Positions 33,366 to 42,481 of a DNA stretch of 64,000 nt are shown here, one piece after another. The notes below the pieces were generated by a model that saw nothing but the letters and a program-made list of their open reading frames with translations, was not told the DNA's origin and ran no database searches. Source of the DNA: JADLGH01 sp964586675 (GTDB lineage Bacteria; Desulfobacterota_D; UBA1144; Nemesobacterales; UBA2774); the NCBI GenBank assembly GCA_964586675.1, contig CAZPHQ010000007.1, positions 1 to 64,000 on the forward strand. The letters run 5' to 3'. How positions within the stretch are numbered: position 1 is the first letter of the stretch; the number at the start of each line of letters is the position of its first letter. Position numbers and translations under genes: made by a program.

Positions 33366-33875
33366 CTAATCCTTTACGACTTCGATCAATTTCCCGTTTT
33401 TGACGTCGAATATATACCCTGAAATGCGTATGTCCTTCGAGACGAGAGGGTGATTTCTCAGCCTGTTTACGTCTTCCCTGACGCCCTCGACTCTATCAGG
33501 AATCGTGAGCCAGTTGATGAAATATCCTTCGTTGGTTTCGAACGTGTTTTTAAGGTCGTCGGAGAATTTTTCGTTGGTGAAGGTTTCCATTCCGCAGTCC
33601 GTGTGGTGTATTACAAACCATTCCCTGGTGCCGAGTATCTGACTCGAAATAATCAGCGAGCGTATGGCGTCGTCGCTCGCCCTTCCGCCGGCGTTCCTTA
33701 CAACATGGGCGTCGCCCTCGCTGAGGCCGGCGAACTTTGCCGGGTCGAGCCGGGCGTCCATGCATGTGAGTATCGCGAACTTCCTGGCCGGCGGCATCGC
33801 GAGATTCCCCCTCTCGCCGAAGCTGCTCGCGTACCTCGAATTCGCGTCGAGAATACTGTTCAGATTATCGCTCAT
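33366..33875 (-). CDS. Beta-class carbonic anhydrase-like protein
   Basis: The start MSDNLNSIL has AGGGAG upstream; an in-frame extension to 33923 lacks one. The 169-residue protein carries the zinc and active-site residues of beta carbonic anhydrases: C38-x-D40-x-R42 in TCMDARLD, and H91-x-x-C94 in HHTDCGM. It should interconvert CO2 and bicarbonate. The length is short but normal for the small cab-type subgroup (the C-terminus ends KNGKLIEVVKD). It is on the same strand as the encapsulin operon but 370 bp upstream, so probably separate. Confidence 0.85.
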   Translation of the reverse strand: MSDNLNSILDANSRYASSFGERGNLAMPPARKFAILTCMDARLDPAKFAGLSEGDAHVVRNAGGRASDDAIRSLIISSQILGTREWFVIHHTDCGMETFTNEKFSDDLKNTFETNEGYFINWLTIPDRVEGVREDVNRLRNHPLVSKDIRISGYIFDVKNGKLIEVVKD

Positions 33876-34030
33876 ATAAATCTCCCTGTAGCTTTCTTGG
33901 TTCCGGATAAGAGCAAACCCCATGCCACACGGGGATAATCCAGTCGTTACGGGACGATCTGCGGCCTCATCTATCTGTGAGGTGGTTATTTGTGATACAC
34001 AGGGAGCACTTTTGCAACAATTTCATCTCC

Positions 34031-34059
34031 TTGACATTCCAGGGCGCGGGGAGTTTAAT
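34031..34059 (+). promoter_or_regulatory. Sigma-70-type promoter of the RTX gene
   Basis: TTGACA, 17 bp, TTTAAT: a perfect -35 and near-consensus -10 at optimal spacing, about 33 bp before the ATG at 34093. Confidence 0.75.
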
Positions 34060-34092
34060 TGGGTTAAAAGCGGCTTTTGCAGGAGGGTTGGC

Positions 34093-34560
34093 ATGGGAAA
34101 ACTATTTTTAATCGCGATCGGCATAGTATCGTTTAATTTACAGCTCGCGGCGGCGCAGGACGGCGCGCCGGACTGTCAGGGGCAGGCTCCTACGATAATC
34201 GGTACGGATAAAAGCGATTCCATCAACGGTACCGTAGGCCCGGACGTCATCGTGGGGCTGGGCGGGGACGATAACATAAAGGGACTCGACGGGAACGACG
34301 TCATATGCGGCGGAGACGGTAACGACACCATAACCGGCAGCGGGGGAGACGACATACTCTATGGCGATGCCGGTAACGATGACCTCAGGGGAGGGAAGGA
34401 CAACGACGTCGTCTATGGCGGGGACGGAGACGATTATATAGAGGGCAACGATGGCGAAGACTTCCTCGACGGAGGCGCCGGCACCGACAGCATAGACGCG
34501 GGCAAAGGCCAGGACAAGTGCATCAACTACGAATCCAACAGGCGCTGTAACGTAGACTGA
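34093..34560 (+). CDS. Small secreted RTX / hemolysin-type calcium-binding protein
   Basis: The start is ATG with GGAGGG upstream. The 155-residue product has a signal peptide (FLIAIGIVSFNLQLAAAQ). It is then almost entirely RTX nonapeptide repeats: GGDDNIKG, GGDGNDTI, GGDDILYGDAGNDDL, GGKDNDVVYGGDGDDYI, GGAGTDSI. It would fold as a calcium-loaded parallel beta-roll. It ends with a Cys pair (CINYESNRRC). No enzymatic domain and no C-terminal type I secretion signal were recognised, and a Sec signal is present instead. Role unknown. Confidence 0.8.
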   Translation: MGKLFLIAIGIVSFNLQLAAAQDGAPDCQGQAPTIIGTDKSDSINGTVGPDVIVGLGGDDNIKGLDGNDVICGGDGNDTITGSGGDDILYGDAGNDDLRGGKDNDVVYGGDGDDYIEGNDGEDFLDGGAGTDSIDAGKGQDKCINYESNRRCNVD

Positions 34561-34643
34561 ATCCGGTTGCAAGACGGCCTATCCGCGTGCGTAACATGCT
34601 TTGACCTCCTTTCTTTTTGGGCGTGGTGTATTATCATCACAGC

Positions 34644-35483
34644 ATGCCGGGAAAGCTCTACATAGTCGGAACCCCGATCGGGAATCTCGAAGACATAACC
34701 CTCCGCGCTCTCAGGATACTTAAAGAGTCGGACGTCATAGCGTGCGAGGATACGCGGACGACAAAAAAACTCCTCTCCCGCTACGGAATAGAAAAGCCCC
34801 TCATCAGTTACCACGAGCATAACGAAACGACCCGCGCCGAAGAGATAGCCGCTTTACTCGCGGAAGGAAAGAACGTCGCCCTCGTAACAGACGCCGGAAC
34901 GCCGGGCATATCCGACCCGGGCTACAGGGCCGTGAAGCTCGCCTCGGAGCGGGGGATGGAGGTGCTTCCGATACCGGGGCCTTCCGCGGCAGTAGCGGCG
35001 CTCAGCGTATCGGGCCTTCCGACATCGGGATTCCTATTCCTCGGCTTCCCTCCGAGGACACAAAAAGCCCTCGGCGAATTCCTGACCCGCGTGAAGGACT
35101 ACCCCGAAACGCTCGTTTTTTACGAATCACCGAACCGCGTCGGGAAAACGCTCCGCGCCATGCTGGATATTCTTGGCGACAGGAACGTCTCGCTCGGAAG
35201 GGAGATTACTAAGCTCTACGAAGAGACGCTCCGGGGTAAGATCTCTGAAGTTGTAAAACGAATTGAAGAGAAGGGCAGCGTGAAAGGTGAGATAACCCTC
35301 GTCGTCGAAGGGGCGGACAGAAAAGCAGCCAAACCCGACGCGGAAACCGTTGACAGCCTCCTCGAAGCCTATAAACTCGAAGGGCTCAGCCTTAAGGATG
35401 CTGTAAGAAAAGCGTCCGAAGAAACCGGCGCATCCAAGAGCAGAACATATAAAAGGGCATTAGAAATATGGGGAAAGGCATAA
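34644..35483 (+). CDS. rsmI: 16S rRNA (cytidine1402-2'-O)-methyltransferase
   Basis: The start MPGKLYIVGTPIGN is the family's usual N-terminus; the 27-bp extension has only a TTG. The 279-residue protein is a tetrapyrrole-methylase-fold enzyme: GTPIGNLEDITLRAL, CEDTRTTKKLLSRYGI, VALVTDAGTPGISDPG and IPGPSAAVAALSVSGLPT. It 2'-O-methylates C1402 of 16S rRNA in the decoding centre. It stands alone between the RTX gene and the zinc-ribbon gene. Confidence 0.95.
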   Translation: MPGKLYIVGTPIGNLEDITLRALRILKESDVIACEDTRTTKKLLSRYGIEKPLISYHEHNETTRAEEIAALLAEGKNVALVTDAGTPGISDPGYRAVKLASERGMEVLPIPGPSAAVAALSVSGLPTSGFLFLGFPPRTQKALGEFLTRVKDYPETLVFYESPNRVGKTLRAMLDILGDRNVSLGREITKLYEETLRGKISEVVKRIEEKGSVKGEITLVVEGADRKAAKPDAETVDSLLEAYKLEGLSLKDAVRKASEETGASKSRTYKRALEIWGKA

Positions 35484-35519
35484 CCTTACGGCTGATAGAA
35501 ATAGCTGTGGCTTGAGGGG

Positions 35520-35702
35520 TCAGTCCTCTTTGTGCTTACGGGTGAGTTTGTCTTTCTCGACCTCGGAGCCGACGTTTACCTGTTTTTCGATTTTCTTCTT
35601 CTCGCCCAAAGCCTCTCCCTGGACATTCGCCTTGCAGGCGTCGCATATCGAGGCTTCTGAAGGCTTTCCGCAGAGCATGCATACTTTTTTCTTTTCGGTC
35701 AT
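35520..35702 (-). CDS. Small zinc-ribbon protein
   Basis: The 60-residue product has two CxxC pairs 10 residues apart (VCMLCGKPSEASICDACK), a zinc-ribbon. It is followed by a Lys/Glu-rich tail (KKKIEKQVN...). No DNA- or RNA-binding family is recognised. It is convergent with rsmI and 46 bp downstream of gatA on the same strand, so it could be the last gene of the gshB-gatC-gatA unit. The zinc ribbon is clear; whether it is expressed is less sure. Confidence 0.55.
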   Translation of the reverse strand: MTEKKKVCMLCGKPSEASICDACKANVQGEALGEKKKIEKQVNVGSEVEKDKLTRKHKED

Positions 35703-35747
35703 GAGACTCCCCTTGTTCTAAGTGTACAGTCTACGCAGCCGAAGTCA

Positions 35748-37208
35748 TTATATGGAAGGCCGCTTCAGATACCACCCCGCCTCTCTCTCGTAGGCGTGAG
35801 CGGCATTGATGACCATACCCTCGTCGAATGCCTTACCGAGTATCTGCAGCCCTATCGGGAGTCCGTTCGACGAGAACCCGCACGGTATGGATATGCCGGG
35901 AAGCCCGGCGATGTTGCATGGTATGGTCAGCACGTCGCAGAGATACATCTTTACAGGGTCGCCCGATTTCTCGCCCGCCTTGAAAGCGACCTCCGGGGTC
36001 GTCGGCGCGACTATGACGTCCACTTCCTTAAACGCCTCGTCGAAGTCCTTTCTTATGAGCGTCCTGACCTTCTGTGCCTTTAGGTAATAGGCGTCATAGT
36101 ATCCCGAGGAGAGCGCGTACGTCCCGAGCATGATGCGCCTCTTGACCTCGTTCCCGAACCCCTCGGCGCGGGTCTTCAGATACATCTCACCGAGCGAATT
36201 CGCCCCCTTCGCGCGGTAGCCGTACTTCACCCCGTCGTAGCGGGCCAGGTTCGAGCTCGCCTCGGAAGGCGCGATTATGTAGTAGGTGAGCACGGCGTAT
36301 TCGGTATGCGGGAGGGATATCTCGACTATCTCCCCGCCGAGGCTCTCCAGGACAGAGATCGCCTTCTTCGCCGCCTGCTCGACCTCGGCTTCCATGCCCT
36401 CTATGAAGTATTCCTTCGGCACTCCGATCTTCATGCCTTTGATATTGTCCTTGAGGCTATGTGTGTAATCGGGGACGGGGAAATTCGCGCACGTCGAATC
36501 GTTCGCGTCATGTCCCGAGATCGCGTTCAGTATGATTGCGGTGTCTTCGACAGTCTTCGTCAGCGGGCCGGCCTGGTCCAAAGACGAAGCGAACGCTATC
36601 ATTCCGAACCTGCTCACCCTGCCGTACGTAGGCTTCATCCCGACGACGCCGCAGAACGCCGCGGGCTGGCGTATCGAGCCCCCCGTGTCCGTGCCCAGCG
36701 ATCCTAGGCAGAGCGAGGCCGACGTCGCCGCTGCGGAGCCGCCGCTCGACCCGCCCGGAACCCTCTCCGTATCCCACGGGTTTCTCGTCGGGCCGAAGTA
36801 GGAACTTTCGGTCGACGATCCCATCGCGAACTCGTCCATGTTGTTCTTGCCTGTTATGACAGCGCCCGCGTCCAGGAGCTTTTTTGTCACAGTCGCATCG
36901 TAGGGCGGCATGAAATTTTCGAGCATCCTGGAGCCGCACGTCGCCGGAGCGCCCTTCATGACGAATATGTCCTTAAGGGCTATGGGGATGCCGTGAAGCG
37001 GGCCTCTTCTATTCCCGGATTTAATTTCCTTTTCGGCGTTGCGCGCGTCTTCGAGTGCCTTTTCGCCGAGGACAGTTATATACGCGTTCAGTTTTTCGTC
37101 GAGATCGCCTATGCGTCCGAGCACAGCCTCCGTGAGCTCGACAGGTGATACCTCGCCCTTGTCTAATAAATCCGACGCTTCCCTTATCGTTAAAAAAGGG
37201 AGTTCCAT
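35748..37208 (-). CDS. gatA: Glutamyl-tRNA(Gln)/aspartyl-tRNA(Asn) amidotransferase subunit A
   Basis: The 486-residue amidase-signature enzyme has the Ser-cisSer-Lys triad (Lys in PIALKDIF, Ser residues in PGGSSGGSAAA) and GTDTGGSIRQPAAFCG. It hydrolyses glutamine and passes ammonia to GatB, which amidates misacylated Glu-tRNA(Gln). It is 13 bp behind gatC. gatB is 13 kb away at 50570, so the trimer's genes are split. Confidence 0.97.
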   Translation of the reverse strand: MELPFLTIREASDLLDKGEVSPVELTEAVLGRIGDLDEKLNAYITVLGEKALEDARNAEKEIKSGNRRGPLHGIPIALKDIFVMKGAPATCGSRMLENFMPPYDATVTKKLLDAGAVITGKNNMDEFAMGSSTESSYFGPTRNPWDTERVPGGSSGGSAAATSASLCLGSLGTDTGGSIRQPAAFCGVVGMKPTYGRVSRFGMIAFASSLDQAGPLTKTVEDTAIILNAISGHDANDSTCANFPVPDYTHSLKDNIKGMKIGVPKEYFIEGMEAEVEQAAKKAISVLESLGGEIVEISLPHTEYAVLTYYIIAPSEASSNLARYDGVKYGYRAKGANSLGEMYLKTRAEGFGNEVKRRIMLGTYALSSGYYDAYYLKAQKVRTLIRKDFDEAFKEVDVIVAPTTPEVAFKAGEKSGDPVKMYLCDVLTIPCNIAGLPGISIPCGFSSNGLPIGLQILGKAFDEGMVINAAHAYEREAGWYLKRPSI

Positions 37209-37221
37209 GCGTGTAGTCTCC

Positions 37222-37512
37222 TTAATCCTCTATTACCTGCGGGACGACGAAGAACCCGTCTTCCTTCTCGGGGGCGTTTGTGAGCGCTTCTTCCTGGGTG
37301 AGCCATTCGACGACTTTATCGTCTCTCAGCGGCGTCGCTATGTCGAGGACGTGCGACGTCGGCTCGACGCCAGTCGTATCCAGTTCTGCGAGCTTTTTGA
37401 TGTAGGCGAGTATGTTTCCGAGCTGCTCGGTGAACCTGTCCAGCTCTTCGTCCGTGAATTCGAGCCTCGCGAGCTCGGCGACCTTTACGACTTCCTCTTT
37501 CGAAATTTTCAT
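37222..37512 (-). CDS. gatC: Glutamyl-tRNA(Gln) amidotransferase subunit C
   Basis: The 96-residue subunit has the family N-terminus ISKEEVVKVAELARLEFTDEEL and the C-terminal LRDDKVVEWLTQEEALTNAPEKEDGFFVVPQVIE. It wraps around GatA and GatB and stabilises the complex. AAGGAAG precedes the ATG. It lies 21 bp behind gshB and 13 bp before gatA, in one operon. Confidence 0.95.
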   Translation of the reverse strand: MKISKEEVVKVAELARLEFTDEELDRFTEQLGNILAYIKKLAELDTTGVEPTSHVLDIATPLRDDKVVEWLTQEEALTNAPEKEDGFFVVPQVIED

Positions 37513-37533
37513 GTCAGCTTCCTTGGCGACCCG

Positions 37534-38496
37534 CTATGAGTCCTTCCGTGCGCAGAGCTCTTCGACGAAATCCGTAACCTCGCTTTCGAGCTTTACGCCG
37601 TTGAGCCTGTTTATCTCCTGGACGCCCGTCGGGCTCGTCGTGTTTATCTCCGTGACGTATCCCCCGATAACATCTATGCCGACGAAGTAGAGGCCATCCT
37701 TACGGAGCCTCAGCGCGAGCGTTTTGCAGATTTCTATCTCTCTATCCGTGAGTGCGGACTTTGCCGGGCTTCCGCCCGAGTGGAAGTTGCACCTGAATTC
37801 TCCTCCTGGTTTAGGCACCCTGAGAACAGCGCCTAATGGCTCGCCGTTAAGGAGGATGATCCTCTTGTCCCCCTCGCTCACGCGCTCGATGAATCTCTGC
37901 GCGAGGACATATCTCCGCCCGAAGTCCGTTATCGATTCGAGTATGACGTTGGCGTTCCTGTCGCCTTCTTTAACGTAGAAAACCCCTTCGCCGCCGTGCC
38001 CGTCGAGCGGCTTCACGACCATTTCCCCTCCGACGTCTGACAGGAAACGATTCAGCTGGGCTATGTCTTTCGAAACCACCGATTCGGGTATCCACTCGGG
38101 AAAGTAGAGGGTATAGAGCTTTTCGTTGGACTCCCTTATTCCCTTCGGGTTGTTCAGCACCTTCGTTCTGCCGCCGTCTATCAGGCTCAGGATGTAGGTC
38201 GAATATATGTAGTCCATGTTGAAGGGCGGGTCCTTACGCATCCAGACGGCGTCGAAGCTCCCGAGCTCTAAGGTCTCCGTCTCGCCAAGCGTGTAGTGGT
38301 TTCCCTTTTCCCTTCTGAGGCTGATACGGGACGCGTTACCAAAGGGTTTTCCGGCCCTCACGAAGAGGTCTTTCAGCTCCAGATACCAGACCTCGTGCCC
38401 GCGCGCCTCGGCCTCCAGCATGAGGACGAAAGTGGTGTCCTTTTCGATGTTTATAGACCCTATCGGGTCCATGACGAACGCTATTTTAAGGTTCAT
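37534..38496 (-). CDS. gshB: Glutathione synthetase
   Basis: The 320-residue ATP-grasp enzyme fits the bacterial GshB family over its length: FVMDPIGSINIEKDTTFVLM at the N-terminus, VWMRKDPPFNMDYIYSTYIL, VVKPLDGHGGEGVFYV and the metal-binding end FVGIDVIGGYVTEINTTSPTG. It joins glycine to gamma-glutamylcysteine to make glutathione. No gshA is seen in the window. It heads a gshB-gatC-gatA operon, an unusual pairing of redox and translation genes. Confidence 0.93.
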   Translation of the reverse strand: MNLKIAFVMDPIGSINIEKDTTFVLMLEAEARGHEVWYLELKDLFVRAGKPFGNASRISLRREKGNHYTLGETETLELGSFDAVWMRKDPPFNMDYIYSTYILSLIDGGRTKVLNNPKGIRESNEKLYTLYFPEWIPESVVSKDIAQLNRFLSDVGGEMVVKPLDGHGGEGVFYVKEGDRNANVILESITDFGRRYVLAQRFIERVSEGDKRIILLNGEPLGAVLRVPKPGGEFRCNFHSGGSPAKSALTDREIEICKTLALRLRKDGLYFVGIDVIGGYVTEINTTSPTGVQEINRLNGVKLESEVTDFVEELCARKDS

Positions 38497-38650
38497 GGTT
38501 TAAGCCCTGCCGGTCGGTTGATTCTACCGAATTTTATCGGTGCGGACAAATTACGATAGCGCCGGCCGGGCCTGCGCTACACCCTTCGCGCCCGTGGTGT
38601 ATACTTAGTACGAGGCCGCGGCTTAATGGGGCACGGCGGGGGTGAGGACG

Positions 38651-38902
38651 ATGGAAAAGGAAAAACCCACAGCCGAGGAAATCGCCGAGGAAAACCGCAG
38701 GCTGAGAAGGCTCCGGTTCATGGTCGATTTCACACTTTCTCTTATATACCAGTCCGAAATGACGAGGGAAGAGGCGCTCCAGCAGATGACCAAGGTAAAG
38801 GATTACGCCCTCACGCTGTTCCCCGGAAAGGAGCTCGCGTTCGAGCTCCTCTACGCACCGAGATTCAAGCGTGCTATCAGGGAAATATATGGATTCCATT
38901 GA
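38651..38902 (+). CDS. Small helical protein of unknown function
   Basis: The 83-residue product (start MEKEKPTAEEIAEE) is not recognised. The first half is a charged coiled-coil-like helix (EEIAEENRRLRRLRFMVDF). The second half is a hydrophobic-charged helical bundle (MTREEALQQMTKVKDYAL...FPGKELAFELLYAPRFKRAI). Its last 14 bases overlap the endonuclease V gene, so the two are translationally coupled. The coupling and a GGGGTGAGG before the ATG support a real gene. Confidence 0.6.
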   Translation: MEKEKPTAEEIAEENRRLRRLRFMVDFTLSLIYQSEMTREEALQQMTKVKDYALTLFPGKELAFELLYAPRFKRAIREIYGFH

Positions 38903-39590
38903 TTACGAGATGCTGTCGGAGCTCTACCGTGCGGTGCCCCCGGAGGTGGGGAGGGCGTTCGATTTCCAGAGGCACCTTAAAAGCCGCATAGTTCCCGAGA
39001 GGTCGTTCGGCGACTTAAAGACAGTAGCCGGCGCCGACATCTCCATTTTAAAATCCGAAAAGAAGCTCGTCTGCGGAATAATAGTCTTCTCTTATCCCGA
39101 CATGACCGAAATCGAGCGGGCATATTCAGTTGTCGACGAAACGTTTCCTTATATACCAGGCCTCCTCGCGTTCAGGGAAGGCCCGGCTATAATAGAGACC
39201 TACGGCAAGCTCGGCACGAAGCCCGACGTCCTGATACTGGACGGGCAGGGGACAGCGCACCCCCGCGGCGTCGGAATAGCCTGCCACGTCGGGGTCCTTC
39301 TCGACGTGCCGGCTATGGGAATAGCTAAATCGAGGCTCTACGGCTTTTTCAAGGAGCCCGGCGCAGAGAAGGGCTCGTGGACGCCGCTCGTTTCGAAGGA
39401 GCGGGAGCGCATAGGAGCGGTATTGAGGACGAAGGACAGGACGAAGCCTGTATTCGTCTCGCCAGGGCACAGGATCGATCTCGAAACGGCTCTCGAAATA
39501 GCGCTGTCGTGCTCGATGGGGCTAAGGGTCCCCGAGCCGACGCGGCTTGCCGACAGATACGTGGCCGAGCTCAAGAAAGGGAGGGTGTAG
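38889..39590 (+). CDS. nfi: Endonuclease V
   Basis: The start MDSIDYEMLSEL overlaps the upstream gene. The 233-residue protein has the endonuclease V fold and catalytic acids: GADIS (first Asp), LREGPAI region and the metal site DVLILDGQGTAHPRGVGIACHVG. It nicks DNA near deoxyinosine, in repair of deaminated purines. The protein is slightly longer than the E. coli enzyme. It is followed after 3 bp by a phosphatase gene. Confidence 0.95.
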   Translation: MDSIDYEMLSELYRAVPPEVGRAFDFQRHLKSRIVPERSFGDLKTVAGADISILKSEKKLVCGIIVFSYPDMTEIERAYSVVDETFPYIPGLLAFREGPAIIETYGKLGTKPDVLILDGQGTAHPRGVGIACHVGVLLDVPAMGIAKSRLYGFFKEPGAEKGSWTPLVSKERERIGAVLRTKDRTKPVFVSPGHRIDLETALEIALSCSMGLRVPEPTRLADRYVAELKKGRV

Positions 39591-39593
39591 ACA

Positions 39594-40070
39594 ATGCCTC
39601 AGAGATTTTCATGGGTTATCGAAGACGTTCTCGCAGGTATGGAGAGGCCTGGGCTGTTCTCGCCGCTGGACGAAGATCTCCAGTTCCTCCGCGATAAGGG
39701 CATCGATGTCATCGTTAACCTCGAAGAGCAGAAATACGCCCAGGATTATCCCGGGTTCACAGTCAAGCACATCCCCGTAAATGACTTCAAGGCGCCCACG
39801 CCCGAGGATTTTATCTCGTTCATGGAGTTCGCGGAGGCCCAGGCCGCCGAGAATAAAAAGATGGCCGTTCACTGCTACGCCGGCATGGGCAGGACGAACC
39901 TTATGATAGCGGCCTATCTCATGAACCTTATGAAAATAGACCCGGGCACGGCCCTTAACGTCGTCAAGCTCAAAAGACCTTTCCATATCGTTACCTGGGA
40001 GCAGGAAGAATCGCTCAAGGCCTATTTCGACTCGATACGGGAAGCCCTCGATATAAAAGAGCCGCTTTAA
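39594..40070 (+). CDS. Dual-specificity-type protein phosphatase
   Basis: The 158-residue protein has the Cys-dependent phosphatase signature HCYAGMGRTNLM (HCxxGxxR) and the general-acid loop with FKAPTPEDF. The N-terminal half (FSWVIEDVLAGMERPG, IDVIVNLEEQKYAQDYPGF) is like the bacterial DSP/kinase-associated phosphatases. Substrates are unknown; Tyr or Ser/Thr phosphate is likely. It begins 3 bp after the endonuclease V gene, in the same operon. Confidence 0.85.
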   Translation: MPQRFSWVIEDVLAGMERPGLFSPLDEDLQFLRDKGIDVIVNLEEQKYAQDYPGFTVKHIPVNDFKAPTPEDFISFMEFAEAQAAENKKMAVHCYAGMGRTNLMIAAYLMNLMKIDPGTALNVVKLKRPFHIVTWEQEESLKAYFDSIREALDIKEPL

Positions 40071-40179
40071 AGAATGCGCCCGCGCGGCGGGCATACGGTC
40101 CAGTTTTATGGAAATATCCATTCCTTTCTGGTAGATTATAACTTCCGGGATAAAGAGAGCGGCCCGGATGGGAGTTAGA

Positions 40180-42309
40180 ATGGGTTACTCGAAAGAACTG
40201 CTCGACCAATTGAATTTCGGGGATGGGGAGACACTTTTCGGGGATACCCCTCTCGCCATACTCAAGGCGTTCATGCAGTCGGGGGTCAGTTACCTCGGCG
40301 GCTATCCCGGCTCTCCCACGGCCGGGCTCATCGACGCAATTTCCGACGCGTACGACCCGATATTAAAAGAAAAAGGCGTTTACTTCGACTGCTCGGGCAA
40401 CGAAGCTTCTGCGGCGTCACTCCTTTCCGCTTCGATCTCATATCCGATAAGGGGCTCCGTCAACTGGAAAATAGTCGGCACTAACGTCGCCTCGGACGCG
40501 CTTTCGCATATATCCTCCTCCGGTGTCACCGGCGGTGCCATGATAATCGTCGGCGAAGACTACGGCTGCGACAGCACCTGCGTAGCCGAAAGGGCGCTTC
40601 CGTTCGCGCTCAAGTCAACGATGGCAGTGATAGATCCGAGGGGCGATCTCGGTCACGTGGCGAAGATGGTCGAGGCCGGATTCGAGCTTTCCGAGTATTC
40701 CAACATGCCGGTGATGTTCCTCCTCTCGACGAGGGTCGCACACATCCGGAACAAGATGATTTGCAGGGACAACCTGACGCCTTCTATAAGCATGAACAAC
40801 CGTCTCGACGACCTGATAACGGACCTCGACAAGATACCCCTTCCGCCGTTCACGTTCGACCACGAAAAGAAGAAATATCACGAGCGCATTCCAGCGGCCC
40901 GGAAATTCATTCTCGAAAGAAAGCTGAACGAATTCTTCGACGGAAGCGAGAGCAGCATGGGCATTATCACGCACGGGATGATTTTCAATTCTCTAATGCG
41001 GTGCCTCTACAACCTCGGCGAGGCCAACCTCTACGGCGAATCGAGGGTTCCGATACTTAACCTCAACGTCACGAACCCCCTCGTCCCGGAAGAGATAATT
41101 CTCTTCCTGAGAGACAAGAAGGCCGTTCTCATCGTCGAAGAGGGGATGCCTAACCTTATCGAAGAGCAGATTCGCGCCATAGCCCAGAGGGCCAAGCTCG
41201 GCCTCGATATATATGGTAAGGATATTCTCCCGCAGGCGGGCGAATACACCCCCGACCATATCGCCAAGGGCGTCGGGATGTATCTGCTCAAGAACACGCG
41301 CTCCACTTACGAGAAAGAACGTATCAAGGAAAAAAGCGAATTTACCGAAAAGCATAAGGAAAGGGCGGCGACATACCTTAAACAGCCCGTCGCGAAGAGG
41401 AATCCTGTTTTCTGTACAGGGTGCCCTGAAAGGCCGATATTCACAGCGATAAAGATCCTCGAAGAGGATTACGGCAGGTCTTATTACGCCTCTGACATCG
41501 GCTGCTACTCCATGAGCGGCCTTCCCCCGTTCGACCTCAGCAACTCAATCACCGGAATGGGGATCGGGCTCGCGTCTGCCGGCGCTCTCTCTCGCATGGC
41601 GAATAAGAGAGTAATTTCGTTCATGGGCGACGGCACGTTCTGGCACAGCGGCCTCACGAGCAGCATCGCCAACGCCGTCTACAATAATCAAAACGCGATA
41701 CTCATCATACTGGAGAATTTCTGGACATCGATGACAGGGCACCACGAAAACCCGGCGTCGGGCAAGAACATGAGGCAGGAAGGCGTGGGGATGGACATCG
41801 AAAAGGCTCTTCGCGGCGCGGGAGTCAGGTGGATAAAGACAGTAAACCCCTACGACCTTACCGAATCCCTCGGCGTCCTCACGGAAGCCTACGAGGAAAA
41901 CGAAGGCCTCAGGGTGATAATATCGAGGGGCGAGTGCCAGCTCGAAAAAACGAGAAGAGAAAAGATCGTTCTGAAAAAGAATATAAAGGAAGGGAGAAGG
42001 ATGGTGCAGAAAAGGCTCGGAGTCGATTCCGAGGTCTGCACGGGAGATCATTCCTGCATGCGCTACAACGGATGTCCGTCGCTGACGCTGAAGGAAAGCC
42101 CCACCATCCTGAGAGACGACCCGGTCGCGTTCATAGAACACTCCTGCGTCGGATGCGGCCTCTGCGGTGAGATAGCCCACGCCGCGGTCCTCTGCCCCTC
42201 TTTCTACAAAGTGGAGATAATCGACAATCCCTCGTTCGTCGACAGGATTGGCGCGAAGATCAACCGCTCACTGCTTCATCTCATCTCGCGAAACGGCTGG
42301 ACAGACTGA
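40180..42309 (+). CDS. iorA: Indolepyruvate ferredoxin oxidoreductase alpha-type subunit
   Basis: The start MGYSKELLDQLNFG is chosen; an ATG 12 bp upstream is also in frame. The 709-residue subunit has the pyrimidine-binding half (SYLGGYPGSPTAGLIDAI), the TPP motif GDGTFWHSGLTSSIANAVYN with the second Asn-rich end and, at the C-terminus, a ferredoxin-like part with CVGCGLCG and further Cys residues (CTGDHSC...CPS). It oxidatively decarboxylates aryl pyruvates from aromatic amino acids. The partner gene follows. The N-terminal order (acceptor/pyrimidine domain first) fits the IorA layout. Confidence 0.88.
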   Translation: MGYSKELLDQLNFGDGETLFGDTPLAILKAFMQSGVSYLGGYPGSPTAGLIDAISDAYDPILKEKGVYFDCSGNEASAASLLSASISYPIRGSVNWKIVGTNVASDALSHISSSGVTGGAMIIVGEDYGCDSTCVAERALPFALKSTMAVIDPRGDLGHVAKMVEAGFELSEYSNMPVMFLLSTRVAHIRNKMICRDNLTPSISMNNRLDDLITDLDKIPLPPFTFDHEKKKYHERIPAARKFILERKLNEFFDGSESSMGIITHGMIFNSLMRCLYNLGEANLYGESRVPILNLNVTNPLVPEEIILFLRDKKAVLIVEEGMPNLIEEQIRAIAQRAKLGLDIYGKDILPQAGEYTPDHIAKGVGMYLLKNTRSTYEKERIKEKSEFTEKHKERAATYLKQPVAKRNPVFCTGCPERPIFTAIKILEEDYGRSYYASDIGCYSMSGLPPFDLSNSITGMGIGLASAGALSRMANKRVISFMGDGTFWHSGLTSSIANAVYNNQNAILIILENFWTSMTGHHENPASGKNMRQEGVGMDIEKALRGAGVRWIKTVNPYDLTESLGVLTEAYEENEGLRVIISRGECQLEKTRREKIVLKKNIKEGRRMVQKRLGVDSEVCTGDHSCMRYNGCPSLTLKESPTILRDDPVAFIEHSCVGCGLCGEIAHAAVLCPSFYKVEIIDNPSFVDRIGAKINRSLLHLISRNGWTD

Positions 42310-42481
42310 CGGCTTCTTGCCGCCGTCCACTCGGCTGGCTACCAGGCGGGTTTTGATAACATCATAAGCCGGCGTGCGGGGCCTGAACGGTCCTCACGCG
42401 GCGGCCCACCCGGCAGGCCGTAACTTTTGCTGACAGGAAAATTATTGTAGTATGTCTCGAAAGAGGGAAGTAACATCCGAG

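Noticed and set aside
34617..34643. N-terminal extension of rsmI from a TTG codon
   Set aside because: Family members start at the MPGKLYIVGTPIGN position and there is no ribosome site for the extension.
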